A stretch of DNA of 64,000 nucleotides from Anaerolineaceae bacterium (GTDB lineage: Bacteria > Chloroflexota > Anaerolineae > Aggregatilineales > Phototrophicaceae). The notes beneath the pieces were generated by a model. It saw only the letters and a list, made by a program, of their open reading frames with translations, was not told the DNA's origin and searched no databases. Made by a program: the position numbers and the translations under genes. Below, piece by piece: positions 41,214 through 50,806 of the stretch; the stretch's first letter is position 1, and the number at the start of each line of letters is the position of its first letter. The stretch lies in NCBI GenBank assembly GCA_026708325.1, contig JAPOVC010000018.1, positions 83,306 through 147,305 of the forward strand, in the 5' to 3' direction.

Positions 41214-43421
41214 TCAACCCGCCCACGGCGCGCGCCAGATACGCACGGTGAAATCCAAACCGGTCGATGCCAGCCGGGCCCCGTCAGGAGACCAGGCGAC
41301 CCGGTTGATCGTGCCGGTATGTCCCGTCATTTGTGCCAGACGCTCGCCGGTGGCTGCGTCAAACAACGCCACCAGGGCGGGGTGCGTTGTGGCAAAGGAA
41401 TTGGTCTCGCTCTGGTTGGCGGTGGCGATGTAGTTGCCGTCCGGTGACCAGGCGAGGTCATTTACGGCCGAGCCATCCGGATTCGCCGAAGTCTGCCAAA
41501 CTACACTGGCGTCAGTGTAGGCGGAGTTGGGTTTCCACAACGTGAGAGAAAGATTGCTGCCACTGGCGAGGTAGTCCCCGTCTGGTGACCAGGCCAGGCT
41601 GGTAACGTAGCCGGCCCTGGCCAGGAATTCAGTCAACAACGCCCCGACTCGCACCTCATAAATGCGGATCGTGGCAGTAAAAGTGCCATTCGGGAGTTCG
41701 ATTTCGCTGACAATGGCAAGGAGACCTCCGTCCGGCGACCAGTCCATTGCCTTGCCACTGCCCAGACGAGCAGTGAATCGAGAAATCAGATTCACTCTGT
41801 CTGTTACCCGCCACACATCTATCCTGGAGGGGGCCTCTCTGGAAGGCCCGGCTGTTACGACAGCGAGTTGCGTCCCGTCCCGTGACCAGTTGATGAGGCC
41901 AGGCGACTGTTCCGGCTTCAGTGCAAACAATTCTCGGCCAGTCTGGTTGTCGAGGATGATCACGGAGTCACCGCAGATGCAGGCCCTGCGAGTTCCGTCC
42001 GGCGAAGGGAAGTGGTCATACTCCCACTCTTCTACAGGGTTTTCAGGCTCACCTGCCAGGCGCCAAACCAGGCCCTTCGGGTAAAACACCTCCCCTGGCA
42101 AGAACAATGGGTGGCCCGGGCTGGCGAACAAGACCTGGCCGTTCGGCCACCACGACAAGCGGTGGTTGCCACTCAAGACGGGGTGGCCGGGCACAGTGAA
42201 TCCCTCGATCCTGCCTTCCGTGGCGCCGCTGTTTACATCCCGCACTGTGATGTCCCCGGCCAGGGTGCGTGTCACGAGAAAGCAGCAATCGGGTGTCAGG
42301 GCCAGGTCAAGCACGCCGCTGTCGTAATCCAGATCGACTGGTACGCCTTCAGAGAAATTCCAGATCTTTACCAGATTGCTTTCGTCCGCCGCGGCAATGG
42401 AGCTTCCGTCCGGAGACCAGGCGATCGCCCTGACATCCGCTTCCTGGTCCAGCGAGGCGAAAAAGCCAAAGTCGCCGAAACCCCAGTGATACAGCATGGT
42501 CCGCTTGTCCCCGATCACCGCGATGCTGTTGCCATCCGGAGACCAGGCCAGACCCTTGTCCAGGTGGTCCGCGTTCCTGGTATGGAGAATGTGGCCGCTG
42601 CGCGCATCCAGAATATGAAACGCGCCCTCTCGATCGCCCAGGGCGATGTGGGCGCCGTCCGGGGACCAGGACAGCATGTTGACCTGCAGTTCCGGCGGCG
42701 TGGAGAAAAGCCGGTCACCGGAGAAAGCGTTCCACAGGGAAAGCCTGCCGCACATGTCAATGCTGGCGACGCTCTTGCCGTCGGGCGACCAGGCGACAGT
42801 TTCTGACCGCCCCTGGGCTCCCGGCAACATCGAAATTGTGGTGCCGACTATCGCATCCCAGAGTCGCAGCGTGCCGTCCGCTTCCCTGCCACCGGCGATG
42901 TCTCCGGTGCCCACCAGTTCATGGCCTGATGGCGACCAGGCGAGGGCGTCCGTTGCGGCGCTGTATTCCAGCCTTTGCAGCAGTTTACCGCTGCTTGCCT
43001 GCCACAAGTGAACGCTGCGGGGGTTTTGGCCGACAAGCGACAAGTGCCAGGAGCAACCCTCGTCATTTTCTGGCCGGTTCTTCCGGAAGTAAAAAAAGCC
43101 ACCGTGACTAATGGTCGCCAGTCGCTGGCTGTCCGGCGACCAGTACACCTTGCTCACCCAGTGTTCCGGCGCCAGTCTGGTTATTGGTCTGAGGCGGGGG
43201 AGCGAATACAGCCAGACGCCGCGGCTGCCGGCGACGGCCAGGGTGTCGCCATCGGGCGAGATGACGATGTCGTCGGCGCTGCCCTGGCCGAGGATGCGCT
43301 CGAGTTGCCAGCCGCCGTCGGCCACCACGTCTTGCGCGACGGTTTGCGCCACGCCGCTGAAGAACAGGGCAGCCAGCAGTGCCAACACCCTGCCAGGGGA
43401 AATCCGCTGTTTCATAAACAT
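41214..43421 (-). CDS. Secreted WD40-repeat protein, copy 1
   Basis: 735 aa. Signal peptide (about 1-28, ending VAQDV) then WD40/TolB-like blades, most marked by WSPDG (for example VYWSPDSQRLATISHGG, LAWSPSGHELVGTG, VAWSPDGKSVASID, LAWSPDGNYIATAN) and a C-terminal blade ASTGLDFTVRIWRAPW. Closely resembles the WD40 gene at 48439: both have SAATDALAWSP followed by GGREADGTLRLWDA. Probably binds other proteins or ligands outside the membrane. The first start, ATG 43421 (MFMKQ), or ATG 43415 are both possible. Confidence 0.85.
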   Translation of the reverse strand: MFMKQRISPGRVLALLAALFFSGVAQTVAQDVVADGGWQLERILGQGSADDIVISPDGDTLAVAGSRGVWLYSLPRLRPITRLAPEHWVSKVYWSPDSQRLATISHGGFFYFRKNRPENDEGCSWHLSLVGQNPRSVHLWQASSGKLLQRLEYSAATDALAWSPSGHELVGTGDIAGGREADGTLRLWDAIVGTTISMLPGAQGRSETVAWSPDGKSVASIDMCGRLSLWNAFSGDRLFSTPPELQVNMLSWSPDGAHIALGDREGAFHILDARSGHILHTRNADHLDKGLAWSPDGNSIAVIGDKRTMLYHWGFGDFGFFASLDQEADVRAIAWSPDGSSIAAADESNLVKIWNFSEGVPVDLDYDSGVLDLALTPDCCFLVTRTLAGDITVRDVNSGATEGRIEGFTVPGHPVLSGNHRLSWWPNGQVLFASPGHPLFLPGEVFYPKGLVWRLAGEPENPVEEWEYDHFPSPDGTRRACICGDSVIILDNQTGRELFALKPEQSPGLINWSRDGTQLAVVTAGPSREAPSRIDVWRVTDRVNLISRFTARLGSGKAMDWSPDGGLLAIVSEIELPNGTFTATIRIYEVRVGALLTEFLARAGYVTSLAWSPDGDYLASGSNLSLTLWKPNSAYTDASVVWQTSANPDGSAVNDLAWSPDGNYIATANQSETNSFATTHPALVALFDAATGERLAQMTGHTGTINRVAWSPDGARLASTGLDFTVRIWRAPWAG

Positions 43422-43749
43422 CAACAATTCCACATCATTTAATTGTGGGTCCAGGTTCATCATACCCCGTGTGCCTGGCCAAATCCTGGAGAGCATCGGG
43501 CGGTTAGACAGTTCTTCCTTGTCGCTGCGCCAGGCCAGGTCGGGGGCAGCGGGCCGTCAGGCAAGACCACCACCGCCTGTGATGCCGTCAGACGCGGGGC
43601 GTCGGCGTCGGCTTCCGGCAGGATCTGCAGGGACATCCGGGATTCACGCTCCATTGTTCCCTGATAGCTTGCCAAACAGTTGACAACCGAACATTTGTTC
43701 TATATCCTGTCTCCATGCACTGTTCGGATTGCCGGATCGGGGAGTCGCC
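43422..43749. other. 328-base region between WD40-1 and imuB
   Basis: Divergent intergenic region. Apart from the SOS promoter (43680-43708) no convincing gene is seen; a 71-codon reverse-strand frame at 43460-43675 starts at TTG and has no recognisable features. Confidence 0.5.
43680..43708 (+). promoter_or_regulatory. SOS promoter with LexA box between -35 and -10
   Basis: TTGACA (43680-43685), 17-base spacer, TATCCT (43703-43708). The spacer contains CGAACATTTGTTCT (43688-43701), which matches the Gram-positive-type LexA consensus CGAAC-N4-GTTC(G/T). A repressor here would block the promoter until DNA damage. Drives imuB and dnaE2, 42 bases downstream. Confidence 0.8.
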
Positions 43750-45216
43750 TTGAGGATCGCCTGCCTGCTCATCCCTCATCTGCGGGCCGAAATCGAGTTG
43801 CAGCGGCAGCCCGCACTGAAAGACCGGCCTGTCGTCATCATCGACCGCTCCCCGCGATCCCCCCTGGTCGTCGACGCGTCGCCGGCCGCCGGCAGGGTCA
43901 GGCCGGGCATGACCCTGGAGCAGGCCCTGTCCATGCATGCCGACCCGGTGGTGCTGAAAGCGGACGAGCGGGCCTGCGAGGCGCTGTTCAGGCAGATTCT
44001 CGCCGCCCTGCGGGAGGTCAGCGACCGGGTGGAGGGCGGCGAGCCCGGCAGGGCCTGGCTGAGGCTGGACGGGCTGGAACAGATCTACGGCGGGGAGGGG
44101 CGGCTCCTCGACGAGGTGCTGCCGGGCTGCGTCCCGGATTACCTGACGACGCGAATTGGCGTGGGCAACGCCAAATTCCCGGCCCTCGTGGCCGCCCGGC
44201 TCGCCCGCGATGGCGGCAGCGTCACGGTGCCCGCGGACCTGCGCGGCTTTCTGGCGCCCCACAGCATCGACCATCTGCCGCTCGGGGCGGAAACCGGGAC
44301 GGCCATGCATCGCTTCGGACTGCACACCATGGGGTCCGTGGCGGCCATGCAGAAGCATCACGTCGTCGACCAGTTCGGGCCGGCGGGAAGGCGGGCCTGG
44401 GAACTCTGCCAGGGCCTGGATGACAGCCCCCTGGTGCCCGACAACGCCGCGGAGACCGTCGTCGAGCATGCCCTGCTGCCCTTCGGCGCCGATTCCCTGC
44501 AGCACCTGCTGGCCACTGTGGAGACGCTATTTGTGCGGGCCTGGTCGCGGCCGCAAATGCAGGGACGCCAGGCCGGTCGCGCGGAACTGGAGTGCATGCT
44601 CTGCGAGGCGCCCGCATGGCAGAAGACCGTCCACTTCGGCCGCGGTGCGGCGGGCCGCGAGCGCGCCTCCTGGGTCATGCGCAGCCGGCTGGAGCTGGAC
44701 CACCCCCAGGCCCCGGTGGAGGAGTTGACCCTGACCCTGGGCGGGCTTGTGGATACGACGGCGCTGCAACTGGACCTGCTGCCCGACCTGCGCCGGGACT
44801 GCCACAAACGCCTGATTGAAGTGGCGCAGGGACTGCAGGCCAGGGCCTGGGGCAGAAACGCCCTGTTTCAGGTACGCAACGTCGCGCCCTGGCATCCCGT
44901 GCCGGAGATGCGCAGCCTGCAGGTCCCCGTCACGTCGTCGGAGCGTGGCGAGACCCGACCCCTTTCCCGGCCGGCTCCCGTGAACGTGCGCGAAGGGCCC
45001 GACCAGCGACCCCTGGCGCTGCATCTGGGAAAGCGCTGGTCCCGCGTCGAGCGCATCGAGGACCGCTGGTGCTTCGATCTCTGGTGGCTGCCGCAGCCGC
45101 TCGCCCGGACCTACTATCGCATTTGCAGTGAAGACGGCAGCACGATCACCCTCTTTCGCGACGGGCACGACGAGTGCTGGTACCGTCAGGGCCACGGAGC
45201 CGGGGTCCTCGCGTGA
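43750..45216 (+). CDS. imuB: ImuB, catalytically inactive Y-family polymerase homologue
   Basis: 488 aa. Y-family fold with RIACLLIPHLRAEIELQRQ, VVDASPAAGRVRPGMTLEQA, WLRLDGLEQIYGG and a helix-hairpin-helix/little-finger region; the acidic residues of an active polymerase (the DxD and SxDE sites) are replaced, as in ImuB proteins, which act as the clamp-binding hub of the mutasome. TTG 43750 is preferred to TTG 43729 because GGGGAG lies 6 bases upstream and homology-like sequence begins there. No imuA (SulA/RecA-like) gene is seen. Ends with GTGA overlapping dnaE2. Confidence 0.88.
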   Translation: MRIACLLIPHLRAEIELQRQPALKDRPVVIIDRSPRSPLVVDASPAAGRVRPGMTLEQALSMHADPVVLKADERACEALFRQILAALREVSDRVEGGEPGRAWLRLDGLEQIYGGEGRLLDEVLPGCVPDYLTTRIGVGNAKFPALVAARLARDGGSVTVPADLRGFLAPHSIDHLPLGAETGTAMHRFGLHTMGSVAAMQKHHVVDQFGPAGRRAWELCQGLDDSPLVPDNAAETVVEHALLPFGADSLQHLLATVETLFVRAWSRPQMQGRQAGRAELECMLCEAPAWQKTVHFGRGAAGRERASWVMRSRLELDHPQAPVEELTLTLGGLVDTTALQLDLLPDLRRDCHKRLIEVAQGLQARAWGRNALFQVRNVAPWHPVPEMRSLQVPVTSSERGETRPLSRPAPVNVREGPDQRPLALHLGKRWSRVERIEDRWCFDLWWLPQPLARTYYRICSEDGSTITLFRDGHDECWYRQGHGAGVLA

Positions 45217-48200
45217 GCGCGGGTTACGTCGAGCTGCACGCCAAAAGTTTTTACTCCTTCGGGACGGGAGCGTCCCATGTCCACGAGTTGCTGGCCCAGG
45301 CCAAAGACTATGGCTACCCGGCCCTGGCCCTGACCGACAGCAACCTCTGCGGCGGCCTGGAATTCGCGCGCCTGGCCAACAGCCTCGATATCCGGCCGAT
45401 CACCGGGGCCGAGCTGACGCTGCACGACGGCTCGCGTCTCACCCTGCTGGCCAGGACCCGTGAGGGCTACGGCAACCTCTGTCGACTCTTCACCCTGGCC
45501 AATGCGCATGACCGCCGTGAGCCACGGCTGGACCCTGCTCAACTGCCCGCGCATGCTGCTGGTCTGGCCCTGCTCAGCGGCGGCCGCGGCGGCCCCCTCT
45601 CGCGACGGGTCCGGGAGGGTCGCCGTCAGGAGGCCGGGACGCTTCTCGGCGCGTACCGGGAATGGTTCGGCGCGGACGCGGTCTACGTGGAGCTGCAGCA
45701 GAATTACCTGGCGGGCGACTCGGCCCGCAACGACGACCTGCTGGCCCTGGCCCGACACGCGGGCGCGCCGGTCATCGCCAGCAACGACGTGCACTACCAT
45801 GCAGCGGAGCGCTACCGGCTGCAGCACGCGCTGGTGGCCGCCAGGCACAACACGACCATCGACCGGGCCCTTGCCCATATCCGCCCCAACCCGCATCTCT
45901 GCCTGAAATCCGGGCAGGAAATGATGCGCCTGTTCCATCATTGTCCGGAGGCGGTTCACAACACCCTGCGCCTGGCGGAGCAGTGCCGCTTCAACCTGGC
46001 GACGGACCTGGGCTATACGCTGCCGGCGCCGGCTGTGCCGCCGGGTCATACCCCCGGCACCTTCCTGAAAAAGCTCTGCCTTGAAGCGGCCGTCCGTCGC
46101 TACGGCGCCGTTTCGGAGCGCATCCGCGCCCGCCTTGAGGAGGAGTTTTTGCTGATTCGCCAGCAAAACCTGGCCGGCTTCCTGCTCCTCTACCGGGACA
46201 TCGCGCTGCTCGCCCGCAGGATCATGGAGGAGAGGGGGCTGGTGCCGGTCGGGACGCCGCTGGAGGAGCGCCCGCCGGGCCGCGGCCGGGGCTCGTCGGT
46301 GGCCATGCTGGTGGGCTACCTGATCGGCATCAGCCACGTCGATCCGCTGCAGTGGGACCTGACCCTGGAGCGCTTTATCTCCGAAGACTCGGGCAAACTC
46401 CCTGATATCGACCTGGACTTCCCCCGCAGCATTCGCGACGAACTCATCGAACGCGTGCATCGTCATTTCGGGCCCGAGTTCGCCGTCCTCACCGGCGCCG
46501 TCGCCACCTACAGGCTGAAGGGCGTCATCCAGGACCTCGGCAAGGCCCTCGGGCTGCCAGGCGCGGACCTGTCCCTGCTCTCCCGCCAGTTGCAGGCACA
46601 CGACGCAGCCAGTCTCGAAGGGGAGATGGCGGAGCTTCCCGCCTTCCGGGACCGCTTGCAGGCGCCTGGCTGGCGCGATCTCCTGCAGCTGGCGCCACAG
46701 TTGATGGGCGCGCCGAAGGGCCTCGGCCAGCACGTGGGGGGCATGATCCTCAGCGACGCCCCGATCTCCGGCATGGTGCCCGTCCGTGCCGGCGCCATCG
46801 ATGGACGCCATATCATGGACTGGAACCGGGACAACGTGGCGGACGCCGGCTTCGCCAAGATCGACCTTCTCTCCCTGCCGGTGCTCGACCAGATCGAGGA
46901 GGCCCTTGATCTCATTGAAGCGAAGGGTGGGACGCGGCCCGACCTGACCCGCATCGACCCCGAAGACGCCGGCGTGTACGACCTGATCAATGCCGGCCGC
47001 TGCAAGGGTGTCTTTCTGCTACAGTCGCCCGCCCAGCTGAAGATGGGTGTACGCCTTGAGTCCCGCAACCTGCTGGACCTGGCCTATCAGGTGGCCCTGA
47101 TCCGGCCAGGCGTCGGCGTGCAGGGCAGCGCCGTCTCGAAGTTCGTGGAACGCTACCGTCACGGGGTCGCCTGGGATTACGACCACCCGCTGGAGAAGCG
47201 GGCCCTGGAGCGCGGCTGCGGCATCATCGTCTGGCAGGAGCAGGTGGTCCAGCTCATCATGGACGTGGCGGGGATGAGCGCCGCCCAGGCCGACGACGTG
47301 CGGCGGGCCTTCACCCGCCACAACAGCGAGCATCTGGTCGCCATGTACTGGCAGCAGTTTCTGGCAGGCGCGCGCGGCCGTGGCGTTCCCGAGGAGACCG
47401 CGCGGGTGATCTTCGACAAGATCAACGGCCACTACATGTTCCCTGAATCCCACAGTCACGCCTTTGCCATCACGGCCTTCCAGGCCACCTGGCTGAAGCG
47501 CTACCATCCGCTCGAGTTTTTCGTCTCCCTGATGAACAACCAGCCCATGGGCTTCTACCCGCTGGAGAGCCTCAAACAGGATGCGCGCAGCTTTGACGTA
47601 CCCTTCCTGAACCCCTGCGTGAACCGCAGTGAGGAGAAGTGCGTCCCCGAAAACGGGGCCCTGCGCCTGGGTCTGCGCTTCATTCGGGACGTCGGGCCCG
47701 GGGCCGCCAAACGCATCGTCGCGGAGCGACAACGCTATGGCGTCTACGACGGAGCGGCAGACCTGGTGCAGCGGACCGGCATCCGGCCGCAGACCCTCCT
47801 GTCACTGGTGCGGGCCGGCGCGCTGGATGCGATCATGGACAACCGTCGTCAGGCTCTGTGGGATGCCGGGCTTGCCCTGCGCCCCGCGAAGGGCCAGCGG
47901 GCCTTCCCGCTGTCAGCAGGCGACGACCTGCCGCAGTTCGTCGACTTCAATGCTTACGAGCGCATGGCCGGCGAGTACCGGGTCATGGATATCTTTCCGG
48001 GAGGGCACGTCATGCAGTACCTGCGGCCCACGCTGGGCCCCGAGGTGCTACCCACTGCGGCCGTGGAGGGGGCGAAAGAAGGCGCGGAAGTCCTTGTGGC
48101 CGGCTGGGCCATCGCCCGGCAGCACCCGAAGGGCAGGGATGGCACGATCTTCGTCACCATCGAGGATGAAGAGGGGGACGTTCAGGTCATCCTCTGGCCG

Positions 48201-48356
48201 CGGGTCTATGAGCGTTACCGCCGGGAAATGGCCAACGACCTGGTCCTGCTGCGGGGCGTGGTGGACCGCTGGGACGGCACCACCAACGTCATCGTCTCGG
48301 AGGTGCAGGCCCTGGAAGCCGCCATGCCGATGCCGGCCTCCCATGACTGGCATTGA
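45213..48356 (+). CDS. dnaE2: Error-prone DNA polymerase DnaE2
   Basis: 1047 aa. C-family polymerase: PHP domain start YVELHAKSFYSFGTGASH, the catalytic PDIDLDF near residue 397, GRGRGSSVAMLVGYLIGI, and a C-terminal OB-fold region. Length and motifs fit DnaE2 rather than DnaE1. In the PHP domain the usual H-x-H reads HAK and the TDH reads TDS, so its metal site looks lost. Works with ImuB in damage-induced mutagenesis. GTG 45213 overlaps the imuB stop by 4 bases (GTGA), a coupled start. Confidence 0.93.
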   Translation: MSAGYVELHAKSFYSFGTGASHVHELLAQAKDYGYPALALTDSNLCGGLEFARLANSLDIRPITGAELTLHDGSRLTLLARTREGYGNLCRLFTLANAHDRREPRLDPAQLPAHAAGLALLSGGRGGPLSRRVREGRRQEAGTLLGAYREWFGADAVYVELQQNYLAGDSARNDDLLALARHAGAPVIASNDVHYHAAERYRLQHALVAARHNTTIDRALAHIRPNPHLCLKSGQEMMRLFHHCPEAVHNTLRLAEQCRFNLATDLGYTLPAPAVPPGHTPGTFLKKLCLEAAVRRYGAVSERIRARLEEEFLLIRQQNLAGFLLLYRDIALLARRIMEERGLVPVGTPLEERPPGRGRGSSVAMLVGYLIGISHVDPLQWDLTLERFISEDSGKLPDIDLDFPRSIRDELIERVHRHFGPEFAVLTGAVATYRLKGVIQDLGKALGLPGADLSLLSRQLQAHDAASLEGEMAELPAFRDRLQAPGWRDLLQLAPQLMGAPKGLGQHVGGMILSDAPISGMVPVRAGAIDGRHIMDWNRDNVADAGFAKIDLLSLPVLDQIEEALDLIEAKGGTRPDLTRIDPEDAGVYDLINAGRCKGVFLLQSPAQLKMGVRLESRNLLDLAYQVALIRPGVGVQGSAVSKFVERYRHGVAWDYDHPLEKRALERGCGIIVWQEQVVQLIMDVAGMSAAQADDVRRAFTRHNSEHLVAMYWQQFLAGARGRGVPEETARVIFDKINGHYMFPESHSHAFAITAFQATWLKRYHPLEFFVSLMNNQPMGFYPLESLKQDARSFDVPFLNPCVNRSEEKCVPENGALRLGLRFIRDVGPGAAKRIVAERQRYGVYDGAADLVQRTGIRPQTLLSLVRAGALDAIMDNRRQALWDAGLALRPAKGQRAFPLSAGDDLPQFVDFNAYERMAGEYRVMDIFPGGHVMQYLRPTLGPEVLPTAAVEGAKEGAEVLVAGWAIARQHPKGRDGTIFVTIEDEEGDVQVILWPRVYERYRREMANDLVLLRGVVDRWDGTTNVIVSEVQALEAAMPMPASHDWH

Positions 48357-48438
48357 TGGACAAACATTCCGGCAATCACCGGTGTGCTGGCCTCCCCGCT
48401 GGCGGAGGCGTCGAACGGCAAACCTGTACAGGTTTCTC

Positions 48439-50658
48439 TCAGGCGTCGTCCGGTCGGCGCCAGATGCGAACGGTGGCATCCTGGCCCGTCGAGGCAAGGC
48501 GGGTGCCGTCAGGCGACCAGACGACGCGTTTCACGTCCCCGGTATGTCCCTCCAAATGTGCCAGACGTTCGCCCGTATTCGCGTCGAAGATGGTCACCAA
48601 AGCTGGATGCGTCGAGGAAAAATGACGCGATCGAGACCGGCTGGCGGTGGCAAGCAGTTGACCGTCCGGGGACCAGGCGACGTCACTCGCCGGTCCATCC
48701 ACACCACTCATTTTGGTCCACCAGCGTGCATCGAAACTGGACTCATCGATGTTGACTTCCCGCAATGACAGCGCATAAAAACCTGCGCCGGCGAGATGGC
48801 GCCCGTTGGACGACCAGGCCAGGCTGTCGGCAAAGTCATTGGTCTCCAAATTAGCCACAAGCCGGTTGTTGTCCACGTCGAAGATGCGGATAAATGAATC
48901 GAGGCTGCCGTCAACTACGAATCCAACACTGTTCGCGAGGTAGCGTCCGTTCGGTGACCAGGCCAGCGTCTTTGCGCCCCATTGGCTGGTGGTGAATTCA
49001 GCGATTGGCGTTGCGCTGTTGCCCAATTCCCAAATCTGCAGTCTGGGCAGGTCCCCTTCTGCACCGGGCGCAAGAGTGACGGCCAGTCGTGATCCGTCGC
49101 CGGACCAGTGGACGGACCTTACGGGGGCGTCGTGCTCCAGGTGAAAGAGTCCTGCCCCCGTCTCAATATCCTGGATGGTAACCGAGTCCCCTCGGGTGAT
49201 GGCCAGGCGTGCACCATCCGGGAAAGGCAGGCTTTCGTTCAGCCAGCGATCTTCGACCACTCGCCGACCGTCCGCCACATTCCAGGATCGACCGTCGGGG
49301 AAAATATGCTGCTCCTCGGGCCAGGATTCAGGCTTTCTGCCGGCAAACACCCGCTCGCCGTCCGGCGACCAGGTCAGATAGACATAACCGCTGCGGACTT
49401 CGGTATCGCCAGGCGCGGCAAAATCTGTGCCTTGCCCCAGAGTGTCCCCGGTATGCACATCCCGGACCTGAACGGCGCCGTTTTCGCCGCGCGTCACCAG
49501 GGTGCAACACTCTGGCGTCCAGGCCAGTTCGAGAACCCGGCTGTCATATTTCAGGTCCGGACCGACGTCTGTCGGATAACCCGAAGAAAAACCCCGGACC
49601 CTTACGATGTTGTTCTCATCCGCCGCTGCGACGTACCTTCCATCAGCAGACCATGCAATACTCGTGACAGGCGCCTTGCGAAACAGAACGATGCGATCGA
49701 CCAGTTCGTCGGCTTTCCAAAAAAGCACCTCTACTGCATTTTCAGTCCCAATGGCGAGGGTGCTGTCGGTCGGAGACCAGGCCAGTGCATGGATGTCACC
49801 ACCCACCACTGAAAAACGGTGAAGGACAAGGCCCCTTCGCGGGTCGAGGAAATTGAGCACACCTTGTCGGTCTCCCAAAGTGAGCCAGGCGCTGCCATGG
49901 GACCAGGACAAATAGTCGCCGGCAAAAGGCAATAACGGGGCGAAACGCAGGGCGCCGGAGCTGGCATCCCACAGCGACAATTTGCGACTCTCCCCGATGC
50001 TGGCAATGCTTTTCCCGTCTGGCGAGTACGCAATTGCCTGCGACCTGCCGTCCGAACCGGTTAGCTGGCTACGAGTTTTTCCGGTAGCTGCATCCCAGAG
50101 TCTCAGCGTTCCGTCGGCTTCCCTGCCACCGGCCGTGTCTCCCGTACCAATCAGAATGTCTCCCGCCGGCGACCAGGCCAGGGCATCCGTGGCGGCACTG
50201 TACTCAAGATCAGTCAGCAACTGCCTGCCCGCCACGTCCCATACCTGCACCGAGCGGGGATTACGTTCGGAGAGAGAATGATGGTAGCCGCCGTTTCCTT
50301 CCGGCACACCTTCCAGCCGGAGGTTCAGGCCGCCGTGGCTGACAGTCGCCAGGCGCGTTCCGTCCGGTGACCAGTGCGTACTGGCGATCCAGCGCTCCGC
50401 TGCCAGTGTGCCGACGTCCTCCAGACGGGGAAGGGAGAGCAGCGAGACCCCGCGGCTGCCGGCCACGGCCAGGGTGTTGCCGTCGGGGGAGATGGAAATG
50501 TGATCAGCCGAACCGCGACCGAGGACCCGTTCCAGTTCCCAGCCGCCGTCACCGACCGCGCCCTGTGGCAGCACCTGGCCAGCGCCGCTGACTATCAGGG
50601 AGAGCAGCAGGATCAGTCCGAAACGGGCCGACTTCGCCGCCGAAGTCAGGTCTTTCAT
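48439..50658 (-). CDS. Secreted WD40-repeat protein, copy 2
   Basis: 739 aa. Signal peptide (about 1-33, ending QVLPQG), then WD40-like blades with WSPDG (for example THWSPDGTRLATVSHGG, LAWSPAGDILIGTG, IAYSPDGKSIASIG, VAWSPDGQLLATAS) and a final ASTGQDATVRIWRRPDDA. Very close to copy 1 in parts (SAATDALAWSP, GGREADGTLRLWDA, GHTG and STG-DVRIWR end), so they are recent duplicates, separated now by imuB-dnaE2. Function unknown. Confidence 0.85.
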   Translation of the reverse strand: MKDLTSAAKSARFGLILLLSLIVSGAGQVLPQGAVGDGGWELERVLGRGSADHISISPDGNTLAVAGSRGVSLLSLPRLEDVGTLAAERWIASTHWSPDGTRLATVSHGGLNLRLEGVPEGNGGYHHSLSERNPRSVQVWDVAGRQLLTDLEYSAATDALAWSPAGDILIGTGDTAGGREADGTLRLWDAATGKTRSQLTGSDGRSQAIAYSPDGKSIASIGESRKLSLWDASSGALRFAPLLPFAGDYLSWSHGSAWLTLGDRQGVLNFLDPRRGLVLHRFSVVGGDIHALAWSPTDSTLAIGTENAVEVLFWKADELVDRIVLFRKAPVTSIAWSADGRYVAAADENNIVRVRGFSSGYPTDVGPDLKYDSRVLELAWTPECCTLVTRGENGAVQVRDVHTGDTLGQGTDFAAPGDTEVRSGYVYLTWSPDGERVFAGRKPESWPEEQHIFPDGRSWNVADGRRVVEDRWLNESLPFPDGARLAITRGDSVTIQDIETGAGLFHLEHDAPVRSVHWSGDGSRLAVTLAPGAEGDLPRLQIWELGNSATPIAEFTTSQWGAKTLAWSPNGRYLANSVGFVVDGSLDSFIRIFDVDNNRLVANLETNDFADSLAWSSNGRHLAGAGFYALSLREVNIDESSFDARWWTKMSGVDGPASDVAWSPDGQLLATASRSRSRHFSSTHPALVTIFDANTGERLAHLEGHTGDVKRVVWSPDGTRLASTGQDATVRIWRRPDDA

Positions 50659-50691
50659 GGCTTGTGTTCCTGTTTTCGTTCCACAATATTC

Positions 50692-50724
50692 CCTGTGCCA
50701 ACTGTGCCAACTGTGCCAACTGTC
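50692..50724. repeat. Nine-base tandem repeat
   Basis: Three full units of ACTGTGCCA plus partial ends, just upstream of the WD40-2 start. Confidence 0.65.
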
Positions 50725-50806
50725 CACCGCGCAGCCTTGCAAATGCGCGCATCCTGACGGAATCCCCAGCGGCCGCTTCTCCAGGCGGGACGGGGCCGGC
50801 GGGATG

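Noticed and set aside
43460..43675. 71-codon reverse frame between WD40-1 and imuB
   Set aside because: Begins at TTG, no recognisable motif, and would place the frame in a region needed for promoters; imuA was considered here and is not present.
45186..46811. 541-codon reverse-strand open frame
   Set aside because: Antisense to dnaE2, whose sequence is clearly conserved; the frame is a composition artefact.
48390..48409. GCCTCC/GGAGGC hairpin between dnaE2 and WD40-2
   Set aside because: No T-tract follows on either strand, so a terminator call is not supported.
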